A stretch of 64,000 bases of DNA, from contig SIJG01000002.1 of the NCBI GenBank assembly GCA_023374025.1, positions 534,104 through 598,103 of the forward strand, written 5' to 3'. Source of the stretch: Heterodera schachtii (taxonomy: Eukaryota > Nematoda > Chromadorea > Rhabditida > Heteroderidae). The notes below the pieces were generated by a model, which was given only the letters and a program-made list of their open reading frames with translations, did not search any database and was not told the origin of the DNA. Shown here piece by piece: positions 1 to 10,781 of the stretch. The stretch's first letter is position 1, and every line of letters begins with the position of its first letter. A program made the position numbers and the translations under genes.

Positions 1-1000
1 AAGACAGAGCGACAAGATCAGGGATGTTGTACTTTTTGGCTAATAAAAATTAAATATTATTTTTACATATTTAATTTATCAAAATAATTCACCGGCGTAA
101 AGCACTGCCATTGCATTGTCTCCATTCAATGCACTCAAATCATCTGCGTAAATGAAGCTCAACATCACTTTGAACGCTGCTATTTCAACGTCGGGGACCT
201 CGACCACGGGGCAATTAGCAGAGACTAATTGAAAATTAATTAGGGTAATTAGCAGAGGCTAACTTAAAATTAATTATGGTAATTAGCAGAGGCTAATTTA
301 AAATTAATTAGGGTAATTAGCAGGGGCTACTAAAAAATTAAATCTATTTTCACATTCTGTAACCACGAATTATTATTATTTTTTAAATATGTGAATTCCT
401 TTGGCGTGAAGGTGTAAAAAGTCATAATGTGCATTCTTTTGAAGACATTTTGGAGCAGATTTTTGAGATTTATGCCTCCGAAATAATCTTTTCCTTTGCC
501 CTTTTGCAAATTGCGCGCCTTTGCTGATTTAAAAAAAAAAAAAATTAATTTTGTGGTCACAGAATAGGAAAGTACCAAATGAAATCAAATATTGTATCAT
601 TAATGTCCATCATATTTAATACCATTGTCAGATTTTCCATTTTGTGAGTCAAAACGGAACATTGCCTCAAAAACATCGGATGCCATCTTCAAAACTAATT
701 TATGGGCTGGGAGAAGCTAAAAATTAAACAATTATAAAAATGCTTTAAAACAAAAACTCAAAATTATTATAAAAACTAATTTTGGAATGATTTATAGCCA
801 ATTTCAGAATTTTCTTGTTAATAGGAAAAGATTAAAAACAAATTACAAAAATTGCTTGGCCATATTTAAATAATAAATAAATTGCATTGAAAATTAGAAC
901 TCGCCTCTTTTCCGTCTCCGACTCCCACCAAAAATTGCACATCAGCGTACTCTCCCGTACTCAGCATCAATTTTAGCACAGCATTCCCCAATTTGGACAT
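1..1000 (-). CDS. BTB domain protein, 5' part only (runs off left edge)
   Basis: Minus-strand gene whose first four exons lie in the window: 905-1000 (ATG at 1000-998), 623-716, 93-224 and <1-39. The joined frame stays open and reads as a BTB/POZ fold: DVQFLVG, then LLPAHKLVLK, ASDVFEAMFRFD, PDVEIAAFKVML, FIYADDLSALNGDNAMAVLYA and AKKYNIPDL. BTB proteins of this kind dimerise and act as CUL3 ubiquitin-ligase adaptors; that role is known for the family and inferred here. Exon lengths 94 and 132 are identical to the next gene downstream, so the two are tandem paralogues. Intron 1 must use a GC donor (GAG|GCGAGT), as in the paralogue. BACK and MATH parts should lie beyond base 1. No frameshift is seen in the visible part. 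Confidence 0.85.
198..332. repeat. 34-bp tandem repeat copying an intron-exon junction
   Basis: Four units with exact 34-bp spacing (AGCAGA/AGCAGG at 217, 251, 285, 319). On the minus strand each unit carries a TTAG followed by CTCTGCTAATT, the same sequence as the true 3' splice site and first bases of exon 3 of the BTB gene at 224-226. The repeat is an amplification of that acceptor inside intron 2. Confidence 0.85.
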
Positions 1001-2227
1001 GGCAATTTACTAGAAAAATTCGTTGATTTAAAAATGCACTTACATAAAAACAAATTTTTCGTAATTTTTAGGCGCCTATGAAATTCCTGGAAAAATTGGA
1101 TAATTCCGAAAAATGTTTTTACGAAAAAAACTAATTGTCAAAAAAAAGCAGCACAGCAGTCGAAGGCATCACACTTTATCCAAATTAATGACTAAAAATG
1201 AACATTTTGCAGCTGCTGATGGTTGGGGTTGGTTTACTTATATGAATAAATTATGGAAGCGATAAATAAATTAATTAAGGCAAAATGATGACCCAAAAAC
1301 GAAAAAAATTGAATTGCATTTGTTCATTTGACATTTCCTTTAAAAATAAAATTTCATTTCTTTTAATAAAATGCTAATTACTAAAAGAATCATGGGCCCT
1401 TTCTCAGAAAACCGAGGGTAGTTTTACTATATTCTGCCGGAAAAAATGAATAACAATGATATTCTCTATAAAATTCCTGAAATTTCCGGGCCCTTTCTCA
1501 GAAAACCGTGGGGTAGAGATTTTTTTATATTTTCTATTCTAATTCCCATACGCATAAATGCGCATATTATTCAAAACCAAAATTTAATGCAATCTCTAAT
1601 TATTAGTGCGGTTCGAGAGTGTCGGTCTCGAGTTTCGACCGGAGAAAATTCTCGGGTTTTTTAATCTCGGCCTCGGACTTGTGAGTCTCGGTCTCGATTT
1701 TCGAGACCGAAACCGATACTTTTTTACACCCCTAATGATTGGTTTGCTATATTGCTCATATATGTGGGTTATGGTCTTGTTCCTGCTCCTATTTTTGCTT
1801 TGGAACAGTTCCCCTCCAAGATGTTGTTTTTCTTTTAATTTTTCAAAAAATTATTCTCTTTTTCAATGGGAAATTCAATACAAATTTAACAATTCCGTTA
1901 GCATTTTTTTCAGTAACATAAAAATGTAACAGTGATTCTTTTTTCTGAATATTCATATTTGTAAAAGAAAATTTAAAAATCGACAGCTATACGGCACCGC
2001 TAGGTTAGCTGCAGATAAAAAATCTGTAGCTAAAAGCGGCATTAACATTTAACAGTGCTAAGGATAATTATCTGAAGAATGTGACTCTAATAAAGCAGCT
2101 CCACTATTTATTCTATAAATCAATTTTTTAAAAATCAAAAAGAAATGTAAAGGGTAAGTAAATTATATAAAAAACAGATCCATAGGATGATAATGATATT
2201 CAATGACGAGAGATCTGAATTGAATAT
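1001..2227. other. Intergenic spacer between BTB-MATH paralogues
   Basis: No supported gene. It holds a direct duplication of GGGCCCTTTCTCAGAAAACC at about 1394 and 1489, and a GAGACCG/CGGTCTCG-rich inverted segment at about 1600-1735 that resembles the MITEs elsewhere in the window but has no convincing target duplication. The rest is A/T-rich. Promoter elements of the left gene must lie here but none is recognisable. Confidence 0.5.
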
Positions 2228-5005
2228 TTATGATTTGTCCTCCGTTTTTTCATTTTTCACTGTGACATCGATGGCCAATGTCACTTTGTCCTCGCTTTTG
2301 TTGTAAAAGCCTTTTCTCGGGTTCATCAGTTCCTTATAAATAATCATTTAAAATTTAATTGGGGATGATTTATTTTAATTGTCACTCACAGCAAATGAAG
2401 TGAAATTGGAATACCCCCAGGCGTTCTCTTTACTATCAAAAACATGGTCATCGAATTTTCTTCTGAAATCCGATACGCCAATCCTTCGCGAAATAATTCG
2501 AATTGTTGCCGAACATTTGCAACTCCAATTTTTGTCTTAATGGCAATTAATTACAATTATTTTATTAATTAGCATTTAATTTGCACCTTCTTCTTCAACA
2601 TCGCACAAAAGGTAAATGCCCAACCATTTCTCATCATTGTCAGTGCTTTCATTTTTAGTTTTTATTTCTGCCCATATTTTCCACGGAAACCCTTTGATGT
2701 GCACAATTTCGCTTTTACGTTCACTCCCAATGATTTCTCGCGCAAATTCCGACAATTTTTCAATTTCCATTGAAATTGTTCCATTGGATTTGCTTTGATC
2801 CAAAACGAATTTGTCCACTTTTGGTTCATCAACAGTTATGACATCTATGGCTAGTGTCACTTTGTCCTCTTCTCTGCTGTAAAAACCATTGCTCGGGTCC
2901 ATCAATTCCTTAATTGCCATAATTAAGCCAATTAAGAAAATAGTTTCAAATTGACACTTTCAATTGTCACTCACCCCAATAGTAATTAAATTATTGAATC
3001 CCCAGATTGATTTGTTGTTAAAAATTTGGTCACAAATAGTCCCAGTGAAATTTTCCGCTTCATTCTTTTCCTCCATTAAAATAATTCGATAGGTTGCCGA
3101 AAAATGGCAGTCCAACGTTTCTCCTATCATTTTTAAAATTAATAATTAATTAATTATTTAAAAGAACTAATTAAAATTAGACCTTCTTTTGCATCACACC
3201 ATAAGTAAAATCCCAAATTTTTCTCATTAGTGTCTTCCGTCTTTTCTCTTATTTCTGCTTCAATTTTCCATGCCAATCCGTTGATGTACACGGCATCACT
3301 GAATCGACAACTCCCGACTGATTCACCCGCAAATTCCGACATTTTTTCGATTTCCAACGCGAGTGTCCCTCTTCTGCTGTTGCCCTTCTTGGCTTTGTTC
3401 CAATCAAAAATTCGTCCATGGCTTGGGAATTTCAACGAGTACAGCCCGGGCACTCCACGAAGATAAAGATTTGGATGGGAATTGAACTGGTAAACGCCGA
3501 GCACTTCTTTTTCTGTTAACACACCAGATGAAACTGTAAAAGGTTCAAAATTTTTTAAAAAATTCCGTGACAATGCCCGTAGGCATCTGTGAATTTCGTG
3601 ATTTCGTCCACCTTTCCCATAAATTTTGAATCAAAAGTCCTTGGCTTAAATTTTAAATACAATATTTTATTTTGCGATTTGTTAATTATCTCGGCAAAAA
3701 TTTAATCGATGGGAAAAGAAAGTCGACATTTGAAAAAGATATCATCGGTATAAGAAATATGGGTCCATGTAATAAATAATTTCAAGCATTAAAAGTTTTA
3801 AATGTTTGAAACCCAATGAATGATTAAATTAAATTGTCCGATTTCAAAGGTTTTTACCGACACATTTTGCAAAATCCTCCTCATGGATATTTGGAAAACG
3901 AATTTTGAACAGTGCCGGACCAAGCACTGAACGCCGATTTTTCGAAGAGCATTCAATGCCATATTGACGACATTTTTCATCGGCCCAACGTTTTGCCTTT
4001 AAATTAAAAAAACGAAAATTAAAAAATGCAAATGTAAAATTTAAATTGAAATTACAGCTTTCCAAATTTCAAATTCGTCGCTGAGCAACAAACGATCACT
4101 ATCAAGAACATTGCACAATATTTTCTGATCAATTTGCAAAAAGTCATCTGATCTGAACAATTGGGCCGCATTTTGACAAATGTAGCGCAAACATTTGATG
4201 GAAAAATCCTTAAAAAATTGTTATGGAAAATTATCCAAAATACTGAAAACCCACAGAAAATAAATAGATGATAATAAAAATCAAAATTTTTAAAAATAAA
4301 TTTGTTTTTCTCACCTCCAAATCGAAAATGAGAGCCTGGGCATAAGCCAAGAAAACATTGCGCAATTCGGAGATTGGAACATCCAAACATGGAGGGATAA
4401 GGCCAGGGATGTTGTACTTTTTGGCTAATTAAAAAATATTAATAAATTAAATTTAAAAAAATAAATCCACCGGCATAAAGCACTGCCATTGCATTGTCTC
4501 CATTCAATTCGCTCAATTCATCCGTGTAAATGAAGGCCAACATCACTTTGAACGCTGCTACTTTAACATCGGGGACCTTCACAACAGGGCAATCAGCAGG
4601 GTCTAATTGAAAATTAATTAGGTTAGTCAGCAGAGACTTATTGAAAATTAATTAGGGTAATTAGCAGATGCTAACTGGAAGTTAATTAGGGAATAGTAGA
4701 CGTAAATTTTTCACCATTCTGCGTCCTCTTTTTCTTGGCACTAAGACGGAACATTGCCTCAAAAACGTCGGAAGTATTCATCAAAATGAGTTGATGTGCG
4801 GGCAAAACCTTTAAAAATTTGCGTAATTAATTGAAATTATAAATTGAAAATTAAATAATTTAAAAATTGAAAATTAAATTTAAAAATTGAAAATTAAACT
4901 CGCCTCTTTTGCGTCTCCGTTCCCAACCAAAAATTGTACATCCGAATGCTCAGCCGTGCTCAACAAATGTTTCATCCGTTCCATCGAATTTCCCAACGAT
5001 GGCAT
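2228..5005 (-). CDS. BTB-BACK-MATH-MATH protein (about 600 aa), complete
   Basis: Eleven minus-strand exons: 4904-5005, 4715-4808, 4471-4602, 4315-4424, 4056-4208, 3858-3996, 3183-3533, 2975-3123, 2587-2908, 2390-2535, 2228-2332. All phases agree and the sum is 1803 bases (600 aa plus stop). Start is ATG 5005-5003 (MPSLGNSMERMKHLL). BTB residues 1-146 (DVQFLVG, LPAHQLILMNTSDVFEAMFR, AMAVLYA), BACK about 147-245 (AKRWADEKCRQ, FPNIHEEDF), then two MATH-like modules with parallel motifs: LALEIEKMSEFA ... WKIEAEIR ... LGFYLWCDA ... FSATYRI, and ISMEIEKLSEFA ... WKIWAEIK ... LGIYLLCD ... CSATIRI. Each ends in ELM(D/N)P...KVTLAIDV. Such proteins typically recruit substrates (MATH) to CUL3 (BTB); the substrate is unknown. 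Intron 1 uses a GC donor. The second MATH looks like an internal duplication. No damage seen, so probably functional. Confidence 0.88.
4590..4696. repeat. 34-bp junction repeat, second paralogue
   Basis: Three units at 34-bp spacing (AGCAGG/AGCAGA at 4595, 4629, 4663) at the intron 2-exon 3 boundary (4602) of the BTB-MATH gene. It is the same repeat, in the same position, as in the paralogue at 198-332, so the amplification predates the gene duplication or arose twice. Confidence 0.8.
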
Positions 5006-5505
5006 TTTATGTAAAAAAAAAAAAATTGGACTCAGAAAAAATTTATTGAAAATTTTTGTCTTAAACTGTTATGCGGATAAGGATGACAAAATTTCCATAA
5101 TGTTTAAAGATTTTTAAGTGTATAATTTTTTCCACTGGTGGTGTAACCAAAATGAAAAATTTAAGAATTTATTTGTTTTCTTTTGGTTTGGCGAATATAC
5201 TAAAGCATGTAAAATCAATTTTAGACCAGGGGAAGGGTTAGATGAAAAATTCAGAAGTAAATAGGTAAATAAAAGAAACATTTTGAGAAATTTTTCCTTT
5301 ATTAAAAATAACAACTTCATTTTATAAACTAACAAATAAACAGCAAATACACATTTTATACACAAGTTTTATCCTCAAATGTTTAATTTTTATAAAAATA
5401 TTTTGAAAAATCAGATGTTTGCATTAAAAATAACTGTCAAGTGGACGAAGATTTTAAACTTTATGGCATTTTGAATTTTTTGTTTGCCTTTATTTTTTGT
5501 ACGCG
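5006..5505. other. 5' flank of the BTB-MATH gene, no gene seen
   Basis: A/T-rich spacer upstream of the start at 5005. Short open frames on both strands lack any family motif or splice-consistent extension. I see nothing I can name in it. Confidence 0.5.
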
Positions 5506-6033
5506 AACAAAATGACACGGAAATTGCAGTGGGTACAGTAAGCCACCGGAAATCCCACAAAAATTCGGATGCTTATGGTACTGTTCCACGGTCGATCACT
5601 ACTTCTGTTGTTAAAATGCCGGATGGAACTGAAAACATGAAAAAAAACTGGCGAATTAATTAAAAAAAGCCTAATAAAATAAAATTATAGTTTTATAAAA
5701 TAAAGTTCCAAAAAGAGGCGGACCAAAAACAAAAAAAAAATATTTTTTTTACCAATTTATTTTCACAAAATTCTTCATGTGAGAAAAACGACCGACGGGG
5801 GAGGGATCCCGCGCGGGAATTTTCGAGGTCCGATAAAACCCGCGAACCCAGATTTTTTGGAAATTGCGCGATTAATTCCACGGGTTCCACTCGCACAACA
5901 ATTTTTAAAAGATTTAAAGGACTTAAATAATTGTGAGTTTTTTTTAATTAATTTTCTTTTAGAATTTTAGTAAAAATATCCATGACACTTTTATCAAGTC
6001 GGAGCTTGATGCCGAGACGTTCGAGCACTACAA
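5506..6033 (+). pseudogene. Unrecognised coding-like fragments (possible decayed small gene)
   Basis: Three plus-strand stretches have a protein-like composition unlike the A/T-rich surroundings. About 5509-5640 reads VGTVSHRKSHKNS ... AYGTVPRSITTSVVKMPDGT. 5779-5938 reads KTTDGGGIPRGNFRGPI ... LARLIPRVPLAQQF-like (as seen: IARLIPRVPLAQQFLKDL). 5968-6036 reads NFSKNIHDTFIKSELDAE and ends HYK-stop at 6034-6036. A GTGAGT donor and TTTTAG acceptor separate the last two, but that junction is out of phase and makes a stop. I do not recognise the family. It may be a broken gene or a gene with exons I have not placed. Confidence 0.3.
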
Positions 6034-6036
6034 ATA

Positions 6037-7639
6037 AATTGGAACAGGACAACCCGAATTTTTTTCACCCGTTTTTTTAATAATTCCCATTTTATTTATT
6101 TTATCATTTTCTTTTTCAGTTTTTATATATAAAAAAATCATTGGAAATGCCACAATTTTGGCATTTCGGTTTTTTTTAATAATTTTTTTAATAAAAATGC
6201 AATAAAACGAAAACAGTGCAACACTACGAATGAATTCCGACAAAATTTGAAAAATTGCTCCCTAACAACTCAGAAATTCGAATTTTTGATAAGTTTCTTT
6301 GGCAAAAATTCTATAATTCTTTTTAAAAAGTGACAAAAAAAAAAGAAAAAATTGCTTTAAAACAGAGCTGCCTTTTATCCTCATTTCTAAGACCTTTATT
6401 TTCTTACATTATATTTATTTAGAATTTAATGCATAAATTTAGTTATAATATAAATTGTTATTCAAAAAACTATGTATTATATTTTTTGATTAAAACTAAA
6501 AAACATCAAAGAGTCCTTGTTAAAGCAGTACTTTCAATTTGAAATCCTATACCCGGCTTTATCTCCTACTCACCTAACCCATGTCTTTTCTTATCGGTTT
6601 TTCTAAATTCTGCGTCACTTCATTAAATGAAAATCCGCATGTTTTCGAAAAAAAAAAAATCTAAAGTTGGACTAATTCATAGATAAACCGCCGCCTGTTC
6701 GAAAAAATTGAAAATTTATCTTTCCAACAGTTTTATGTATCAATTATTTAAGCACTTCTTCTTTTCCCACTTTGGCTCTCTTTTCCATTCATTTTCATTT
6801 GCATTGAATTATTTTCTCTGACTAATAAATAGAGCTGCCAAAAATATATACAAAAAGTGGTCAAAATATGTACATAAATATGTAAGAAAACTCCCGAAAT
6901 ATGTACAAAAAACCCCAAATATCTAAATAAAATTTTAAAATGTTTATTTTTTGGAAAAAAAATTCCTCGTAAAGGATGAAACAGGCACAAAGTGCAATAA
7001 AAATGACCTAAATACGCTTTGAATCACCTTTTAGTATTTTAAAAATTACTTTTTGGTATTTTTTAGAGGTACATTTTCAAAATTATTTTTTAACTTTAAA
7101 TTTTCAAAAATGAAAATATATAAGAAAAAAGCCAAAAATATGTACTAAATATGTATAAAAACCCCTAAATATGTAAAAAATTGAAATAAAAGTGCCAACT
7201 TTTGTTCGCAAACACAAAAAAGAAAGTGTTTTTCCTACTATTTAGAGCATGAAAAATTTAGCAAAAAAAAAAGATGGGAAAAATAAAAAAAATAAATTGA
7301 AAAATGACTTTTTCCTTAGAAAACTGAAAAGTCAAAGTAAAATATATAATTAGTTAATTTAATAATTGCCTTTGTCAATCTAAATCAATTATGTTTTTCC
7401 TGTATATTTTGTCGAAACAAAACCGCAAAAAAATACTTAATTCACTAAATATTCGTACCTTCCCATCGCATTTTTTAACCAAATTAATAGTTCACTTTCA
7501 TTCAAATGGGTTTCATTATGACCAAAAAATTCTGACTCCTCAATATTAGCAACCCAAATCACGGATCAGAATTATGAAAACGACTGCAAAATTAAGTAGA
7601 ATTATGTATTTAAATATTGAAATTTAAATAAAGAAAATT
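6037..7639. other. Gene-free A/T-rich stretch with repeat family
   Basis: No supported gene. From about 6825 to 7250 lies a repeat rich in ATATGTAC/AATATGTA words, bounded by GAGCTGCC and CTATTTAGAGC. Related word-rich stretches occur at 24,230-24,350, 24,890-25,070 and 46,740-47,240. Termini and target duplication were not resolved. Confidence 0.45.
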
Positions 7640-7647
7640 TTGCTCAG

Positions 7648-8257
7648 TAGGGCTCGGATTTTTAAGGGCGAAAAATTCCAAAATAAGGCCGTAAATAAGG
7701 GCGAAAAAATCGCGAAATAAGGGGGAAAATAAGGACGAAAGAGTCCCAAATTTAGGGGTATAATTTTTAAAATTGTTCTTTTTTTATATGAAAATAATTT
7801 CAGATTAAGGCAAAAAATTTTATTCACTGATTGCAGTTACAAATATGATACATTTTAAAATTTTTGGGGGTAAAAGACATACGATTATCGGCCAAAAAAT
7901 TTGGAGATTGAATTTTTAAGAAAATTTTTCATTTCTTATGGATCGAGTTTTGAAAGGTTTGTTTTTCTGAAAATTTTTTGATCGATTCTTAGGGGTATAT
8001 TTTTCCGAAATTTTTTGGGTCGCTCTTAGGGGTGTATTTTCGTTTTTATTGCATTTTTGTTAATAAATTTTGGACAAAAACGGCAAAAGAAGGGCAAAAA
8101 CTTATTTTAAGGGCGAACACCCAAAAGAAGGATTTCATAAGGTCGAATAAAGGCGAAAAAACACAAAATTTTCGGACAAAAAATGTGTTTTTCGTGTATT
8201 TCTCGCCGAGTTAAAGCCGCAGAAAAAATAAGTAAAAACTTATAAATCCGGGCCCTA
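7648..8257. mobile_element. hAT-type MITE, 610 bp
   Basis: Terminal inverted repeats TAGGGCTCGGATTTTTAAG and CTTATAAATCCGGGCCCTA match at 17 of 19 positions. Flanking 8-mers TTGCTCAG (7640-7647) and GTGATCAG (8258-8265) match at 6 of 8, fitting a decayed hAT target duplication. A second copy in inverted orientation lies at 16,851-17,364 with a perfect duplication. No transposase is encoded. Confidence 0.8.
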
Positions 8258-8622
8258 GTGATCAGTAGGATTGGAATTATATTAATCGCGTAATTTTTTT
8301 TTGTATTTCTCGCCGAGTTAAAGCCGCAGAAAAAATAAGTAAAAACTTATAAATCCGGGCCCTAGTGATCAGTAGGATTGGAATTATATTAATCGCGTAA
8401 TTTTTTTTTGTATTTCTCGCCGAGTTAAAGCCGCAGAAAAAATAAGTAAAAACTTATAAATCCGGGCCCTAGTGATCAGTAGGATTGGAATTATATTAAT
8501 CGCGTAATTTTTTTTTGTATTTCTCGCCGAGTTAAAGCCGCAGAAAAAATAAGTAAAAACTTATAAATCCGGGCCCTAGTGATCAGTAGGATTGGAATTA
8601 TATTAATCGCGTAATTTTTTTT
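8195..8622. repeat. 107-bp tandem array, four copies
   Basis: Four essentially identical 107-bp units start at 8195, 8302, 8409 and 8516. Each unit is the last 63 bp of the MITE ending at 8257 plus 44 bp of flanking DNA (GTGATCAGTAGGATTGG...). The array must have arisen after the MITE inserted. Near-identity of the copies suggests recent amplification, or an assembly effect. Confidence 0.9.
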
Positions 8623-8848
8623 ATTTACTTATTCTTATACTGATTATTATTGCGATCAATCAGTAGAGAGAGAAATTATTCAATTTATAATTTAATGATA
8701 TTATAATCCTGTCAATGCTTTACGTTAAATTGTAAATTTATATGAGAAAAAAATAAAATTCATTTTGGACAAATATTTATATTATTTTTATATTTCTTTC
8801 ATATTGAATAAAATATAATTTTAATTTCTACAAAAAAAAAAATTCAAA

Positions 8849-9571
8849 ATGAAAAAACTGTGCCTATTATTCTCAGCAATTGTATTTTTAATTGTGCAGA
8901 TTGAAATTGGAGCAGAAAAGAAAAAAGTGGAACAACAAAAAACATTTGACGAAATATTTGGAGAAAAATGGGAAGGAAAAGAAGAAAAAGGAAAACGAAT
9001 TGATCAAAATGAAAATGATCAGAAACCGAGAAAAATTGTTGAAAAATTCAACAAAATTAAAAAGAAAATTAAGCAAAAAGTGAGGAAATATTCAAAAAAA
9101 GAATGGAATAAAATTGAACAGAAAATTGCTAAGAAATTGAGAACAAATCGCCAATATATTTACCAATGGATCAAAGAATTGGGCCTATATAAAAGGCACA
9201 ACAAATCAAAAACGGATGAACAAAAAATTGAAATTGTGGAAAAATTTATTATAATGAAAAATGAGTATAAACAAAAAGGAAGAAAATATTCAGCAAAAGA
9301 ATGGGACAAAAATTATGGCGAAATTTGTAAGAAAATTGGAGTTGGTTATGGAAGAATTATGAAATGGAAGAAACAATTTGGCATAGGAGAAAGAATAACT
9401 GAAAAAGAAAAAATGGAAAAAATGAAAATTTATAGGCAAATAAAAGTGAAAAATCCAAAAATGAGTGATGAAAAAATTGCTGAACTTTTGCAAATTAGTT
9501 GGATAAGTATTCACCGCTGGAAGAAGCAATTTGGAGAAGAAAAGAAACAGAATTTGAAAAACACCAATTGA
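8849..9571 (+). CDS. Secreted protein with three helix-turn-helix-like repeats (240 aa)
   Basis: Intact single-exon frame from ATG 8849 to TGA 9569-9571. Residues 1-22 (MKKLCLLFSAIVFLIVQIEI, then GA) form a classical signal peptide: two lysines, a hydrophobic core and a small-residue cleavage region. The mature part is very rich in Lys/Glu and carries three similar modules: KEWNKIEQKIAKKL ... IYQWIKELG (about 85-113), KEWDKNYGEICKKIG ... IMKWKKQFG (about 149-178) and MSDEKIAELLQIS ... IHRWKKQFG (about 208-230). The pattern (helix, turn, then I-x-x-W-K-K-x-F/L-G) resembles the DNA-binding helix-turn-helix of transposases and homeodomain-like folds. A DNA-binding type domain behind a signal peptide suggests a secreted, possibly host-directed protein; that is inference. 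A fragment of a paralogue lies at 11,964-12,022. A polyadenylation-type AATAAA occurs about 95 bp downstream. Confidence 0.75.
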   Translation: MKKLCLLFSAIVFLIVQIEIGAEKKKVEQQKTFDEIFGEKWEGKEEKGKRIDQNENDQKPRKIVEKFNKIKKKIKQKVRKYSKKEWNKIEQKIAKKLRTNRQYIYQWIKELGLYKRHNKSKTDEQKIEIVEKFIIMKNEYKQKGRKYSAKEWDKNYGEICKKIGVGYGRIMKWKKQFGIGERITEKEKMEKMKIYRQIKVKNPKMSDEKIAELLQISWISIHRWKKQFGEEKKQNLKNTN

Positions 9572-10781
9572 GATGAATTTTCTTTATCCTTTTTGTCAGT
9601 TTTGTTTTTTACATTTTGACATATTTTAAAATAAAAAATCTTTTATTATATTTTTATTTTGATCAATAAAATTTTTTCATCATTTAGGCGCTGCCGGGGG
9701 AAATTTGAAAATTTTGACCATTTTTAAACAGATTTCACTGAAAATTAGCCAATTTATAGGTTGAATTTTGAAAATTTTTTGAGAAATTCATCTCTCATTC
9801 TTAGGGGTATAATATTCGCGTTTCGCGCCAAAATGCGAAACGCGAAAGCGAAAGCCCATCCCTGTTTTGTATATGATTAACATGAAATGGTATAGGGAAT
9901 ATAGAAGGGGCGAGCCATGACAATGCCAATAATATCCGTGCCATGGTGGTGCCAATGCCAACAGTTTCATTCGGCATTTGTTTCAGCAGATGTTTTTTCA
10001 TTAACTGAACTTTTTATTTCTCTTTTTTTGTGTTTATTTATTAGTCATTTTGTATATGCTTTTTCTTAGTCCTTAAATTTGATCAGTCTGTTTAATATTG
10101 AATGGATGGCCAGCTTCATGTGATCATGTTCCGTTAATTAAGGACTAAAAAATTGCTCGGTCTTTATAAAAAATAGAGAATAAGCGTGGTTTCGTCATGT
10201 AATAATTCCTGATTTATCCGAAATTTCTCCATAAATCCGGGGGTTCTTGCTAAAAAACGAGAATTCCGATTATGTATTTAAAAAATAATTAACTTTTTGA
10301 GCTTAGTGCTTGGACAACGATTTGGTCGAAAGCAAAATGATATTTTTCAATATATACATAGATTTTCGACCCAAGGAATTTGTATGAAAATTAGAGTAAA
10401 TATTATGTAAAACAATTCAAAGATGGAAGAAAAATTTTGATCTTTAATGAGGATTAAAACATTAAGTAGATAATTTTAGCTCCATGTCCGCATTTTTATT
10501 TAAGAATCAACAAAAGGATTAAATACCATAATTTATAATCAAAGTTAGGTTCGAGAAAACTCTCTTTGCTTATGGTTAATCATTTGTTTGGTCAAATGAA
10601 TGGATGTTTATCAATGTTAAAAACGAATTTTAATTAACCATTTTAAGAATTTACAATTAAAAATTTTGAAAAAAAATTTATTGGCTTTTTGAACCGCGGA
10701 CGTCACGGAATACCCAGGCATTTCGCCACAATGTAAATTACAAATGCTATTCTTAAAATCATTTCTTAATAAAGTAATAAT
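9572..10781. other. Gene-free spacer with repeat fragment
   Basis: No supported gene. About 9685-9870 (GGCGCTGCCGGGGG ... GCGAAAGCGAAAGCCCATCC) is a repeat also present at about 18,900-19,072, with a CCATCCCTG end typical of hAT-like elements. The remainder to 10,781 is A/T-rich with nothing recognisable. Confidence 0.5.
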
